Shown: positions 36,568 to 49,900, numbered from the stretch's first letter. The stretch is 64,000 nucleotides of DNA from Ehretia macrophylla (GCA_037974665.1 CM075770.1:64739850-64803849), one strand, 5' to 3'. A program made the numbers and translations. Notes: generated by a model not told the origin, from the sequence alone.

Positions 36568-37129
36568 GTCATGTTGTGGGGACAAATCCTTTATGTGTTG
36601 ACCGTTCACAGTCCCAGCCCAGAGAGATGGCCCATTCAAAAGGCCCAATGTGCTTAACGACAACCCATCCGCTTCAACAACGCAGCATCCTCGCAAGACG
36701 TGATATCGACGCGTTGTAGGGCCTTTTAATGTCCCGCGAGTTAGGTTGTCGTCCTTTTAACAGCTCACGACGTACGATTCGGGACGGAAAAACAGAGCAA
36801 AAGAAGAAAAGTGGTCTGAAACTGATGAAAACGTTCGATTTTGGGCTCCGAAAACAGGTGCAGCCGAGCAAGCTTATTGCCCCGGTCGTAGAGCTCTCGG
36901 AGAGCTTTCCAACGTTACGCTATGCGCCGCGAAACTCCTTACGGATCAAAAGTTATGGGCACCGGAGCGACGGAGACCTGGTCAGAAGCCCTACGCCCTC
37001 GGTTTGCAGGCCCAGCATCTACGTGAAGCGAAGTTGTCTTGCCCAACGTGCCGTGGGATTCGGTAATAGAAATGTGGTGGATAAAGTATCTTGGAAAACC
37101 CTAACTGGGGTAAAAAAAATTGAAAATGG

Positions 37130-37247
37130 GGGTGCAACACGACGACTTCCTAGGGGGTCACCCATCCTAGTACTACTCTCGCCTAAGCACGCATAACTTA
37201 GGTGTTTTGATGGCATCCGGTGCAATAGTGCTGGTATGATTGCACCT
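37130..37247 (-). rRNA. 5S rRNA gene copy 45 (class B), strongly diverged
   Basis: Eleven substitutions, with box A nt 55 and 64 altered. Probably a pseudogene. Confidence 0.85.
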
Positions 37248-37809
37248 GACATGTTGAGGGCACAAATCCTTTATGTGTTGACAGTTCACAGCCCCAGCCC
37301 AGAGTGATGGCCCATTCAAAAGGCCCAATGGGCTTAACGACAACCCATCTGCTTCAACAACGTAGCATCCTCGTAAGACTTGATATCGAAGAGTTGTAGG
37401 GAACTATAATATCTCGCGAGTTAGGTTGTCGTCCTTTTAACAGCACACAACGTACGATCCGGGATGAAAAAACATAGCAAAAGAAGAAAAGTGGCCCGAA
37501 ACTGATGAAAACATTCAATTTTGGGCTCTGAAAATAGCCGCAGCCGAGCAGGCTAGCTGCCCCCGTCATAGAGCTCTCGGAGAGCTTTCCAACGGTATGT
37601 TGTTCGCCGCGTAACTCCTTACGAATCGAAAGTTATGGGCGTCGGATCGACGGAGACTTGGTCACAAGCCCTACGCCCTCGGTTTGCAGGCCCAGCCTCT
37701 ATGTGAAGCAAAGTTGTCTTGCCCAAGGTGCCGTGGGATTCGGAAATAGAAATGTGGTGGATAAAGTATCTTGGCAACCCTAACCGGGGCAAAAAAAAAT
37801 GAAAAGGGG

Positions 37810-37927
37810 TGGTGCAACACGAGAACTTCCCAGGGGGTCACCCATCCTAGTACTACTCTCGCCCAAGCTTGCTTAACTTCTGAGTTCTGATGGGATCTGG
37901 TGCATTAGTGCTGGTATGATTGCACCC
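37810..37927 (-). rRNA. 5S rRNA gene copy 46 (class B)
   Basis: Seven substitutions, two adjacent ones in box A (nt 58 and 59). Confidence 0.9.
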
Positions 37928-38485
37928 GTCATGTTGTGGGTGCAAATCCTTTATGTGTTGATGGTTCACAATCCCAGCCCGGAGATATGGCCCATTCAAA
38001 AGGCCCAATGGGCTTAACGACAACCTATCCGCTTCAACAACGCAGCATCCTCGCAAGACGTGGTATCGACGCGTTGTAGGGCCCTCTAATGTTCCGCGAG
38101 TTAGGTTGTCGTCCTTTTAACAGCTTACGTCGTACGATCCGGGACGGAAAAATAGAGCAAAAGAAGAAATTGGGCCGAAACTAATGAAAACATTCGATTT
38201 TGGATCCAAAAATAGGCGCAGCCAAGCAGGCTTGATGCCCCCGTCAAAAATCTCTCTGAGAGCTTTTCAACGGTACGCTGTGAGCCGCATAACGCCTTAC
38301 GGATCAAAAGTTATGGGCACCGGAGCAACGAAGACTTGATCATAAGCCCTACTCCTTCGGTTTACTGGCCCAGCCTCTTCGTGAAAAGAATTTGTCTTGC
38401 CCAAGATGCCATGGGAGTCGGTAATAGAAATATGGTGGTTAAAGTATTTTGGCAACCCTAACCGGGTAAAAAAAATTGAAAAAGG

Positions 38486-38603
38486 GGGTGCAACACGAGG
38501 ACTTCTCAGGGGGTCACCCATCCTAGTACTACTCTCGTCCAAGCACGCTTAACTTTGGAGTTATGATGGGATCCCATGCATTAGTGCTGGTATGATCGCA
38601 CCG
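38486..38603 (-). rRNA. 5S rRNA gene copy 47 (class B)
   Basis: Seven substitutions, including the first transcribed nucleotide. Box A is unchanged. Confidence 0.9.
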
Positions 38604-39164
38604 TTCATGTTGAGGGCACAAATCATTTATGTGTTGACGGTTCACAGTCCTAGCCCATAGAGATGGCCCATTCAAAAGGCCCAATGGGCTTAACGACAAC
38701 CCATCCACTTCAACAACGCAACATCCTCGTAAGACTTGATATCGACGCGTTGTAGGGCTCTGTAATATCCTGTGAGTTAGGTTGTAGTCCTTTTAACAGC
38801 TCATGACGTACGATACGGGATGAAAAAACAGAGCAAAAGAAGAAAAGTGGCCCAAAACTGATGAAAACGTTTGATTTTGGGCTCTGAAAACAGGCGCAGC
38901 CGAGCAGGCTTGTTGCCCCGTCTTAGAGCTCTCGGAGAGCTTTCCAAAAGTATGCTGTGGGCCGCGTAACTCCTTACGGATTAAAAGTTATGGGCACCGA
39001 AGCGACGGAGACCTTGTCACAAGCACCACACCATCGTTTTGCGGGCCCAGCCTCTACGTGAAGCGAAGTTGTCTTGCCCAAGGTTCCGTGGGATTTGGTA
39101 ATAGAAATGTGGTGGATAAAGTATCTTGGCAACCCTAATCGGGGCAAAAAAAATTGAAAAGGGG

Positions 39165-39282
39165 GGGTACAACAAGATGACTTCCCAAGGGGTCACCCAT
39201 CCTAGTACTACTCTCGGCCAAGCACACTTAACTTCGGAGTTCTATTGGGATCCGGTGCATTAGTGCTGGTATGATCGCACCC
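39165..39282 (-). rRNA. 5S rRNA gene copy 48 (class B), diverged
   Basis: Eight substitutions, one in box A (nt 57). Confidence 0.88.
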
Positions 39283-39843
39283 GTCATGTTGTGGGCACAA
39301 ATCCTTTATGTGTTGACGGTTCACATTCCCACCCCAGAGATATGGCCCATTCAAAAGGCCCAATGGGCTTAACGACAACCCATCCGCTTTAACAACGTAA
39401 CATCCTCGCAAGACTTGATATCGACACGTTGTAGGGCCCTGTAATATCCCGCTAGTTAGGTTGTCATCCTTGTAACAGCTCACGACATACGATCCATGGT
39501 GAAAAAACAGAGCAAAAGAAGAAAAATGGCGCAAAACTGTTGAAAACGTTCAATTTTGGGCTACGAAAACAGGCGCAGCCGAGCAGGCTTGCTGCACCCA
39601 TCGCAGAGCTCTCAGAGAGCTTTCCAACTGTATGTTGTACGCCGTGTAACTCTTTACGGATCAAAAGTTATGGGCACCGGAGCGATGGAGACCTGGTCAC
39701 AAGCCCCACGCCCTCGGTTTGCGGGCCCAGCCTCTACGTGAACTGAAGTTTCCTTGCCCAAGGTGCTATGGGATTTGGTAATAGAAATGTGTGGATAAAG
39801 TATCTTGGCAACCTTAAATGGGGCAAAAAAATTTGAAAAGGGG

Positions 39844-39961
39844 GGGTGCAACACGAGGACTTCTTAGGGGGTCACCCATCCTAGTACGACTCTCGCCCAA
39901 GCACGCTTAACTTTGGAGTTCTAATGGGATCCGGTGCATTAATGTTGGTATGATCGCACCC
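39844..39961 (-). rRNA. 5S rRNA gene copy 49 (class B)
   Basis: Seven substitutions, two adjacent ones at nt 97-98. Box A is unchanged. Confidence 0.9.
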
Positions 39962-40516
39962 ATCATGTTGTGGGCACAAATCCTTTATGTGTTAATGGTT
40001 CACAGTCCCAACCGAGAGAGATGGCCCATTCAAAAGGCCCAATGGGCTTAACGACAACCATCCGCTTTAAGAACGCAGTATCTTCGCAAGATGTGATATC
40101 AAAGTGTTGTAAGGCCTTGTAATATCCCGCGAGTTAGGTTGTCGTCCTTTTAACAGCTCACGACGTACGATCTGGGGTGAAAAAACAGAGCAAAAGACGA
40201 AAAGTGGCCCGAAACTGATGAAAACGTTCAATTTTGGGATCCGAAAACAGGCGCAGCCGAGCAGGCTTTTTGCCCCCGTCGTAGAGCTCCTGGAGAGCTT
40301 TCCAACGGTATGTTGTACGTCGCGTAACTCCTTACGGATCAAAAGTTATGGGCACCGGAGCGACGGAGACATAGTCAAAAGCCCTACGCCCTCGGTTTGC
40401 CGGCCCAGCCTCTACGTGAAGCGAAGTTGTCTTGCCAAAGGTGCCGTGGGATTCGTTAATAGAAATGTGGTGGATAAAGTATCTTGGCAACCCTAAACGG
40501 AGGAAAAAAATTGAAA

Positions 40517-40634
40517 AGGTGCAACACGAGAACTTCCCAAGGGGTCACCCATCCTAGTACTACTCTTGCCCAAGCATGCTTAACGTCGGAGTTCTAATGA
40601 AATCCGGTGCATTAATTCTGGTATGATTGCACCC
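40517..40634 (-). rRNA. 5S rRNA gene copy 50 (class B), strongly diverged
   Basis: Twelve substitutions, with box A nt 50 and 58. The G-run that normally precedes the gene end on the + strand is almost lost, so the unit is 673 bp. Confidence 0.85.
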
Positions 40635-41195
40635 GTCATGTTGTGGGCACAAATCCTTTATATGTTGATGGTTCACAGTCCCAGCCTACAAAGATGGGTC
40701 ATTCAAAAGGCCCAATGGGCTTAACGACAACCTATCTGCTTCAACAATGCAGCATCCTTGCAAGATGTGATATCGACGCGTTGTAGGGCCCTCTAATGTC
40801 CTATGAGTTAGGTTGTCGTCCTTTTAACAGCTCACGATGTACGATCCGGGACGGAAAAACAGAGCAAAAGAAGAAAAGTGGGCCGAAACTGATGAAAACG
40901 TTCGATTTTGGGCTCCAAAAATAGGCGGAGCTGAGCAGGCTTGCTGCCCCCGTCATAGAGCTCTCGGAAAGCGTTTCAACGGTATGCTGTGCACCGCGTA
41001 ACTCCTTACAGATCAAAAGTTATGGGCACCGGAGCGATGGAGATCTGGTCACAAGCCCTACGCCCTCGGTTTGCTAGCCCAGCCTCTACGTGAAGTGAAG
41101 TTTCCTTGCCCAAGGTGCCGTGGGATTCGTTAATAGAAATGTGGTGGATAAAGTATCTTGGCAACCCTAACCTGAGACAAAAAAATTGAAAAGGG

Positions 41196-41313
41196 GGGTG
41201 CAACACAAGGACTTCCCAGGGGGTGACCCATCCTAGTACTACTCTCGCCCAAGCACGCTTAACTTCGGAGTTCTGATGGAATCCGGTGCATTATTGCTGG
41301 TATGATCGCACCC
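41196..41313 (-). rRNA. 5S rRNA gene copy 51 (class B)
   Basis: Four substitutions (nt 20, 34, 89 and 107). Box A is intact. Confidence 0.94.
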
Positions 41314-41875
41314 GTCATGTTTAGGGCACAAATCCTTTATGTGTTGACGGTTAACAGTCCTAGCCCAGAGAGATGGCCCATTCAAAAGGCCCAATGGGCT
41401 TAACGACAACCCATCCACTTTAACAACGCAGCATCCTCATAAGACTTGATATTGACGCGTTGTAGGGCCCTGTAATATCCCGCGAGTTAGGTTGTCGTCC
41501 TTTTAACAGCTCATGACGCATAATCCGGGATGGAAAAACAGAGAAAACGAAGAAAAGTGGCCCAAAACTAATGAAAACATTCAATTTTGGGCTCCGAAAA
41601 CAGTCACAGCCGAGTAGGATAGCTACCCCGGTCGTAGAGCTCTCGGAGAGCTTTCCAACGGTATATTGTGCTTTGCATAACTCCTTACGGATTAACAGTT
41701 ATGGGCACCGGAGCGATTGATACCTGGTCACAAGCCCCACGCCCTCGATTAGAGGGCCCAGCCTCTACGTGAAGCGAAGTTGTCTTGCCCAAGGTGCCGT
41801 GGGATTTGGTAATAGAAATGTGGTAGATAAAGTATCTTGGCAACCCTAACTGGGGCAAAAAAAATTGAAAATGGG

Positions 41876-41993
41876 GGGTGCAACACGAGGACTTCCCAGG
41901 GGGTCACCCAACCTAGTACTACTCTTCCCCAAGCACGCTTAACTTCGGAGTTTTGATGGGATTCGGTGCATTAGTGCTGGTATGATCGCACCC
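41876..41993 (-). rRNA. 5S rRNA gene copy 52 (class B)
   Basis: Five substitutions, two in the intermediate element (nt 67 and 68). Box A is intact. Confidence 0.93.
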
Positions 41994-42554
41994 GTCATGT
42001 TGTGGGCACAAATCCTTTATGTGTTGACAGTTCACAGTCCCAGCCCAGAGAGATGGCCCATTCAAAAGGCCCAATGGGCTTAACGACAACCCATCTGCTT
42101 TAACAACGCAGCATCCTTGTAAGACGTGATATCAACTCATTGTAAGGACCTGTAATATCTCGTGAGTTAGGTTGTCGTCCTTTTAACAGCTCACGACGTA
42201 CGATCCAGGACGAAAAAACTGAGTAAAAGGAGAAAAGTGGCCCGAAACTGATGAAAACATTCAATTTTGGGCTCCGAAAACAGGCACAGCCAAGCAAGCT
42301 TGCTGCCCCTGCCGTAGAGCTCTCAGAGAGCTTTTCAACGGTATGTTGTGCGCCGCGTAACTCCTTACAGATCAAAAGTTATGGGTGCCGGAGCGACGGA
42401 GACCTGGTCACAAGCCCTACACCCTCGGTTTGCGGGCCCAGCCTCTACGTGAAGCGAAGTTGTCTTTCCCAAGGTGCCGTGGGATTCGGTAATAGAAATA
42501 TGGTGGACAAAGTATCTTGGCAACCATAACCAGGGAAAAAAAATTGAAAATGGG

Positions 42555-42672
42555 GGGTGCAACACGAGGACTTCCCAGGGGGTCACACATCCTAGAAATA
42601 CTATCACTTAAGCACGCTTGACTTCGGACTTCTAGTGGGATCCGATGCATTAGTGCTGGTATGATCGCACCC
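42555..42672 (-). rRNA. 5S rRNA gene copy 53 (class B), strongly diverged
   Basis: Twelve substitutions, including box A nt 53 and 64. The next unit to the right is the expanded 1228-bp unit. Confidence 0.85.
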
Positions 42673-42830
42673 TTCATGTTGTGGGCACAAATCCTTTATG
42701 TGTTGACCGTTCACAGTCCCAGCCCAGAGATATGGCCCATTCAAAAGTCTCAATGGGCTTAACAACAACCCATCTACTTCAACAACGTAGCATCCAAATA
42801 AGACGTGATATCGAAGCATTGTAGGGCCCT

Positions 42831-43653
42831 TTAATGTCCCGCGAGTTAGGTTGTCGTCTTTTTAATAGCTCACGACGTACGATCCGGGATGAAAAAACAG
42901 AGCAAAAGAAGAAAAGTGGTCTAAAACTGATGAAAACGTTCGATTTTGGGTTCCGAAAATTGGCACAGCCGAGCAAGTTTACTGCCCCCATCGTACAGCT
43001 CTCGGAGAGCTTTCCAACAGTATGCTGTGCACCGCGTAACTCCGTACGGATTAAAAGTTATGCGCACCGGAACGAAGGAAACCAGGTCACAAGCCCCTCG
43101 CCCTGTAATATCCTGCAAGTTAGGTTGTCTTCCTTTTAACAACTCACGAACGTACGATCTGGGACAAAAAAATAGATCAAAAAAAGAAAAGTGGCCCAAA
43201 ACTGATAAAAACAATTTATTTTGTGCTCTAAAAACAGGCACAGCCGAGCATGTTTGTTGCCCCCGTCGTAGAGCTCTCGGAGTGCTTTCCAACAGTATGT
43301 TGTGCGCCGCGTAACTCCTTACGGATTAAAAGGTAGGGGCGCCGGAGCAACGGAAACATGGTCACAAGCCCCTCGCCCTGTAATATCCTGCGAGTTAGGT
43401 TGTTGTCCTTTTAACAGCTCACGACGTACGATCCGGGGCAAAAAAACAGGGCAAAAAATGAAAAGTAGCCTAAAACTGATGAAAACATTCTATTTCGGGC
43501 TCCGAAAATAGGCGCAGCCGAGCAGGATTGCTGCCCCTGTCGTAGAGCTCACGGAAAGCTTTTCAATGGCATGCTGTGCGCTGCGTAACTCCTTACGGAT
43601 CAAAAGTTATGGGCACCGGAGCGACGGAGACCTGGTCACAAGCCCTATGCCCT
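42831..43653. repeat. Spacer segment triplicated in one 5S unit
   Basis: A segment of about 275 bp occurs three times in tandem (42831-43104, 43105-43379, 43380-43653), giving a 1228-bp unit with one 5S gene. Both junctions read CTCGCCCTGTAATATCC. They fuse the CGCCCTC site to the GGGCCCTGTAATATC site through a shared GCCCT. Confidence 0.88.
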
Positions 43654-43782
43654 CGATTTGCGGGCCCAACCTCTACGTGAAGCGAAGTTGTCTTGCCCAA
43701 GGTGCTGTGGGATTCGGTAATAGAAATGTGGTGGATGAAGTATCTTGGCAACGCTAACCGGGGCAAAAAAAAGGGAAAAGGG

Positions 43783-43900
43783 AGGTGCAACACGAGGACT
43801 TCCCAGGGGGTCACCCATCCTAGTACTACTCTCGCCCATGCACGCTTAACTTCAGAGTTCTGATGGGATCCGTTGCATTAGTGCTGGTATGATCGCACCC
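43783..43900 (-). rRNA. 5S rRNA gene copy 54 (class B)
   Basis: Four substitutions, one in box A (nt 62). Downstream on its own strand lies the triplicated spacer, so its unit is the longest in the array. Confidence 0.94.
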
Positions 43901-44191
43901 TTCATGTCGAAGGCATAAATCCTTTACGTGCTGACGGTTCACAGTCCCAGCCCAGTGAGATGCCCATTCAAAAGGCCCAATGGGCTTAACGACAACCCAT
44001 CCGCTTCAACAACGCAGCATCCTCGTAAGACTTGATATCGACGCGTTGTAAGGCCCTGTAATATCCTACGAGTTAGGTTGTCGTCCTTTTAACAACTCAT
44101 GATGTACGATCCGGGATGAAAAAATAGAGCAAAATAAGTAAAGTGGCCCGAAACTTATTATAACGTTCAATTTTGGGCTCCGAAAATAGGC

Positions 44192-44219
44192 GCAGCCGAA
44201 CAGGGGCAGCCGAGCAGGC
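44192..44219. repeat. 14-bp tandem duplication in a 5S spacer
   Basis: GCAGCCGAACAGGG is followed directly by GCAGCCGAGCAGGC. It accounts for most of the extra length of the 693-bp unit. Confidence 0.8.
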
Positions 44220-44475
44220 TTGTTGCCCCCGTTGTAGAGCTCTCGGAGAGATTTGCAATGGTATGCTGTGCACCGTGTAACTCCGTACGGATTAAAAGTT
44301 ATGGGCACCGGAGCGACGGAGACCTGGTGACAAGCCCCACGCCCTTGGTTTGCGGGCCCAGCCTCTACGTGAAGCGAAGTTGTCTTGCCCAAGGTGCCGT
44401 GTGATTCTGTAATAGAAATGTGGAGGATAAAGTATCTTGGCAACCCTAACCGGGGAAAAAAAATTGAAAATAAGG

Positions 44476-44593
44476 GGGTGCAACACGAGGACTTCCCAGG
44501 GGGTCACCCATCCTAGTATTGCTCTCACCCAAGCACGCTTGACATCGGAGTTCTGATGGGATCCGGTGCATTAGTGCTGGTATGATCGCACCC
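44476..44593 (-). rRNA. 5S rRNA gene copy 55 (class B)
   Basis: Five substitutions, two in box A (nt 50 and 53). Confidence 0.92.
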
Positions 44594-45152
44594 GTCATGT
44601 TGTGGGCACAAATCCTTTATGTGTTGACCGTTCAATGTCCCAGCCCAGAAAGATGGCCCAATCAAAGGCCCAATGGGCTTAACGACAACCTATTCACTTC
44701 AACAATGCAGCATCCTCACAAGACATGATATTGACGTGTTGTAGGGCCCTCTAATGTCCCACGAGTTAGGTTGTCGTCCTTTTAACAGCTCACAACGTAC
44801 GATACGGGATGGAAAAAAAGAGCAAAAAAAGAAAAGTGGTCTGAAACTGATGAAAACATTCGATTTTGGGCTCCAAAAATAGGCGCAGTAGAGCAAGCTG
44901 GCTGGCCCCATCGTAGAGCCCTCGGAGAGCTTTCTAACGGTATGCTGTGCGCCATGTAACTCCTTATGGATCAAAAGTTATGGGCACCGGAGCGACGGAG
45001 ACCTGGTCATAAGCCCCACGCACTCGGTTTGTGGGCCCAGCCTTTACATGAAGTGAAGTTGTCTTGACCAAGGTGCCGTGGGATTCGGTAATAGAAATGT
45101 GGTGGATAAAGTATCTTGGCAACCCTAACCAGGGCATTAAAAATTGAAAAGG

Positions 45153-45268
45153 GGGTGGAACACGAGGACTTACAAGGGTCACCCATCCTAGTACTACTCT
45201 CGCCCAAGCATGCTTAACTTCGAAGTTCTGATTGGATCCGGTGCATTAGTGCTGGTATGATCGCACCC
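45153..45268 (-). rRNA. 5S rRNA gene copy 56 (class B), 2-bp deletion
   Basis: Only 116 bp long: two bases are missing in the box C side (about nt 91-98). Further substitutions include box A nt 58. Likely a pseudogene. Confidence 0.88.
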
Positions 45269-45828
45269 GTCATGTTGAGGCATAAATTCTTTAGTTGTTG
45301 ACGGTTCACAGTCCCAGCCTAGAGACATGGCCCATTCAAAAGGCCCAATGGGCTTAACGATAACCCATCTGCTTCAACAACGCAGCATCCTCGTAAGACG
45401 TGATATCGACGTATTTTAGGGCACTATAATATCCCGCGAGTTAGGTTGTCTTCCTTTTAACAGCTCACGATGTATGATCCGGGACGAAAATATAGAGCAA
45501 AAGAAGAAAAGTGGCCCGAAGATGATGAAAACGTTCAATTTTGGGCTCCAAAAACAGGCGCAGCCAAGTAAGCTTGATGCCCCCGTCGTAGAGCTCTCAG
45601 AGTGCCTTCCAATGTTATGCTGTGTACCGCGTAACTCATTACGGAATAAAGTTATGGGCACCGGAGTGACGGAGAACAAGTCATAAGCCCCACGCCCTCG
45701 TTTTGTGGGCCCAGCCTCTACGTGAAGCGAAGTTGTCTTGCCCAAGGTGTTGTGGGATTCGATAATAGAAATGTGGTGGATAAAGTATCTTGGCAACCCT
45801 AATTGGAGCAAAAAACATTGAAAAGGGG

Positions 45829-45946
45829 GGGTGCAATATGAGGACTTCTCAGGGGGTCGCTCATCCTAGTACTACTCTCGTCCAAGCACGCTTAACTTCG
45901 GAGTTCTGATGGGATCCGATGCATTAGTGCTGGTATGATCGCACCC
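45829..45946 (-). rRNA. 5S rRNA gene copy 57 (class B)
   Basis: Seven substitutions, all transitions, three of them in or at the edge of box C (nt 86, 88 and 98). Confidence 0.9.
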
Positions 45947-46505
45947 GTCATGTTAAAGGCATAAATCCTTTATGTGTTGACAGTTCACAGTCCTAGCCCA
46001 GAGAGATGGCCCATTCAAAAGGCCCAATGGGCTTAACGAAAACACAACTGCTTCAACAATGCAGCATCCTCGGAAGACGTGATATCGACGCATTATAAGG
46101 CCCTCTAATGTTCCACGAGTTAGGTTGTCGTTCTTTTAACAGCTAACAACGTACGATCTGGGACGGGAAAACAGAGCAAAAGAAGAAAAGTGGCCCGAAA
46201 CTGATGAAAACTTTCAATTTTGGGCTCCAAAAATAGGCGCAGCCGAGCAAGCTTGTTGCCCCATCGTAGGGCTCTAAGAGAGCTTTCCAACGGTATGCTG
46301 TGCGCCGCGTAACTCCTTACAGATCAAAAGTTATGGGCACCAAAAGGACGGACACCTGGTCACAAGCGCTATGCCCTCGGTTTACGGGCCAAGCCTCTAC
46401 GTGAAGCGAAGTTGTCTTGCCCAAGGTGCAGTCGGATTTGGTAATAGAAATGTGGTTGATAAAGAATCTTGGCAACCGTAACAGGGCAAAAAAAATTGAA
46501 AAGGG

Positions 46506-46623
46506 GGGTACAACACGAGGACTTCCCAGGGGATCACCCATCCTATTACTACTCTCACCCAAGCATGCTTAACTTCGGAGTTCTGATTGGATCCGGTGCA
46601 TTAGTGCTGGTATGATCGTACTC
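46506..46623 (-). rRNA. 5S rRNA gene copy 58 (class B), diverged
   Basis: Eight substitutions, one in box A (nt 58), plus nt 2 and nt 5. Confidence 0.88.
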
Positions 46624-47185
46624 ATCATGTTGAGGGTACAAATCCTTTATGTGTTGACAATTCACAGTCCCAGCCCAGAGAGATGGCCCATTCAAAAAGC
46701 CCAATGGGCTAAACGACAACCCTTCCACTTCAACAACGCCGCATCGTCGTAAGACGTGATATTGACGCATTGTAGGGCCCTGTAATATCCCACGACTTAG
46801 ATTGTCGTCCTTTTAACAGCTCACGACGTACGATCCGGGAAGAAAAAATAGAGCAAAAGAAGAAAATTGGCACGAAAAAGATGAAAATGTTCAATTTTGG
46901 TCTTAGAAAATAGGCGTAACTGAGCAAACTTGCTTCCCCAATCGTAGAGCTCTCAGAGAGCTTTCCAACGGTATGGTATGCGCCGCGTAGCTCCTTACGG
47001 ATTAAAAGTTATGGGCACCGAAGTGATGGAGACCTAGTCACAAGCCCCACGCCCTCGGTTTGCGGGCCCAGCCTCTACGTGAAGCGAAATTGTCTTGCCC
47101 AAGGTGCCGTGGGATTCAGTAATAGAAATATGGTGGATAAAGTATCTTGGCAACCCTAACCGGGGCAAATAAAATTGAAAAGGGG

Positions 47186-47303
47186 GGGTTCAACATGAGG
47201 ACTTCCTTGGGGGTCACCCATCCTAGTACTAATCTCGCCCAAGCACGCTTAACTTCGGAGTTCTGATGGGATCCGATGCATTAGTGCTGGTATGATCACA
47301 CCC
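47186..47303 (-). rRNA. 5S rRNA gene copy 59 (class B)
   Basis: Seven substitutions, with nt 96-97 changed together. Box A is intact. Confidence 0.9.
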
Positions 47304-47866
47304 ATCATGTTGTAGTCACAAATCCTTTATGTGTTGACGGTTCACAATCCTAGCCCAGAGAGATGGCCCATTCAAAAGGCCCAATGGGCTTAACGACAAC
47401 CAATCCACTTCAACAACGCAGCAACCTCGCAAGACGTGATATCAACTCGTTGTAGGGCCCACTAATGTCCCGCGAGTTAGGTTGTCGTCCTTTTAACAGC
47501 TCACAATGTACGATCCGGGATGGAAAAATAGAGCAAAAGAAGAAAAGTGGCTCGAAACTAATGAAAACGATCGATTTTAGGCTCCAAAAATGGGAGCAGC
47601 TGAGCAGGCTTGCTGCCCCAATGGTAGAACTCTCAGAAGAGCTTTCCAACGGTATGCTCTGCACTGCATAACTCCTCACGGATCAAAAGTTATGAGCACC
47701 GGACCAACAGAGACCTGGTCACAAACCCCACGCCCTTGGTTTGCGGGCCCAGCCTCTACATGAAGTGAAGTTGTCTTGCCCAAGGTGTCGTGGGATTCGG
47801 TAATAGAAATGTGGTGGATAAAGAATCTTGGCAACCCTAACCGGGGCAATAAAAATTGAAAATGGG

Positions 47867-47984
47867 GGGTGGAACACGAGGACTTCTAAGGGGGTCACCC
47901 ATCCTAGTACTACTCTCGCCCGAGCACGCTTAACTTCAGAGTTCTGATGGGATCCGGTATATTAGTGGTGGTATGATCGCACCC
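47867..47984 (-). rRNA. 5S rRNA gene copy 60 (class B), diverged
   Basis: Eight substitutions, one in box A (nt 63). Confidence 0.88.
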
Positions 47985-48545
47985 TTCATGTTGAGGGCAC
48001 AAATCCTTTATGTGTTGACGGTTCACAGTCCCAGCCCAAAGAGATGGCCCATTCAAAAGGCCCAATGGGCTTAACGACAACCCATCCGCTTCAACAACGC
48101 AGCATGCTTGCAAGATGTGATATCGGCGCGTTGTAGGGCCCTTTACTGTCCCGCGAGTTAGGTTGTCGTCCTTTTAACAGCTCACGACGAACAATCCGAG
48201 ACGGAAAAACAGAGCAAAATAAGAAAAGGGGCTTGAAATTGATGACAATATTCGATTTTGGGCTCCAAAAACGGGCGCAGCCGTAGAGGCTTGCTGCACC
48301 CGTTGTAGAGCTCTCAGAGAGCTTTCCAACGGTATGTTGTGCGCCGGGTAATTCCTTACGGCTCAAAAGTTATGGGCACCGGAACGACAGAGACCCGGTC
48401 ACAAGCCCTTCACCCTCGGTTTATGGGCCAAGCCTCTACGTGAAGCGAAGTTGTCTTGCCCAAGGTGCCGTGAGATTCGGTAATAGAAATGTGGTGGATG
48501 AAGAATCTTGGCAACCCTAACCTGGGCAAAAAAAATTGAAAAGAG

Positions 48546-48663
48546 GGGTGCCACACGAGGACTTCCCAAGAGGTCACCCATCCTAGTACTACTCTCACCC
48601 AAGCACGCTTAACTTCGGAGTTCTAATGGGATCCGGTGCATTAGTGCTGGTATGATCACACCC
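48546..48663 (-). rRNA. 5S rRNA gene copy 61 (class B)
   Basis: Six substitutions, with box A intact. The spacer that follows at higher coordinates shares the rare GTAAGTGGTGAT string with the spacer beyond copy 67. Confidence 0.92.
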
Positions 48664-49222
48664 GTCATGTTAAGGGCACAAATCCTTTATGTGTTGACGG
48701 TTCACAGTCCCAGCCCAGAGAGATGGCCCATTCAAAAGGCCCAATTGGCTTAATCACAACCCATCCGCTTCAACAACGTTGCATCCTCGTAAGTGGTGAT
48801 TTCGACGCTTTGTAGGGCCCTGTAATATCCCGCGAGTTAGGTTGTCGTCCTTTTAACAACTCACGACGTACGATCCAGGACAGAAAAACAGAGCAAAAGA
48901 AGAAAAGTGGCCCGAAAATGCTGAAAACGTTCAATTTTGGGCACTGAATATAGGCGCAGCCAAGCAGGCTGCTGCCCATCTTAGAGCTCTCGAAGAGCTT
49001 TCCAACGGTATGCTATGCACCGCGTAACTCCTTACGGATTAAAAGTTATGGGCACCGGAGCAACGGAGACCTGGTCACAAGCCCCACTCCCTCCGTTTGC
49101 TGGCCCAGCCTCTACGTGAAGCGAAGTTGTCTTGCCCAAGGTGCCGTGGGATTCGGTAATAGAAATGTGGTGGATAAAGTATCTTGGCAACCCTAACCGG
49201 GGCAAAAAAAATTGAAAAGGTA

Positions 49223-49340
49223 GGGTGCAACACGAGGACTTCCCAGGGGGTCACCCATCCTACTACTACTCTTGCCCAAGTACGCTTAACTTCAGAGTTC
49301 TGATGGGATCCAGTGCATTAGTGCTAGTATGATCGCACCC
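49223..49340 (-). rRNA. 5S rRNA gene copy 62 (class B)
   Basis: Six substitutions, one in box A (nt 60). Confidence 0.92.
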
Positions 49341-49900
49341 GTCATGTTGAGTGTACAAATCCTTTATGTGTTGACGGTTCACAGTCCCAGCCTAGAGAGA
49401 TGACCCATTCAAAAGGCCCAATGGGCTTAACGACAACCCATCCACTTCAACAACGCAGCATCTTCGCAAGACGTAATATCTACGCATTGTAGGGCCCTGT
49501 AATGTCCCACGAGTTAGGTTGTCGTCCTTTTAACAGCTCACGACGTACGATCCGGGACGGAAAAACAGAGCGAAAGAAATAAAGTGGCCCAAAACTAATG
49601 AAAATGTTCAATTTTGGGATCCAAAAACTGGCGAAGCCGAGCAAGCTGACTACCCCCGTCGTAGAGCTCTCGGAGAGCTTTCCAACGGTATGTTGTGCGT
49701 CGCGTAACTCCTTACGAATCAAAAGTTATGGGTACCGGAGCGACAAAGACCTGGTCACAAGCCCTACCCCCTCGGTTTGCAGGCCCTGCCTCTATGTGAA
49801 GCGAAGTTGTCTTGCCCAAGGTGCCTTGGGATTCGGTAATAGAAATGTGCTGGTTAAAGTATCTTGGCAACCCTAACCGGGGCAAAAAAAATTGAAAAGG

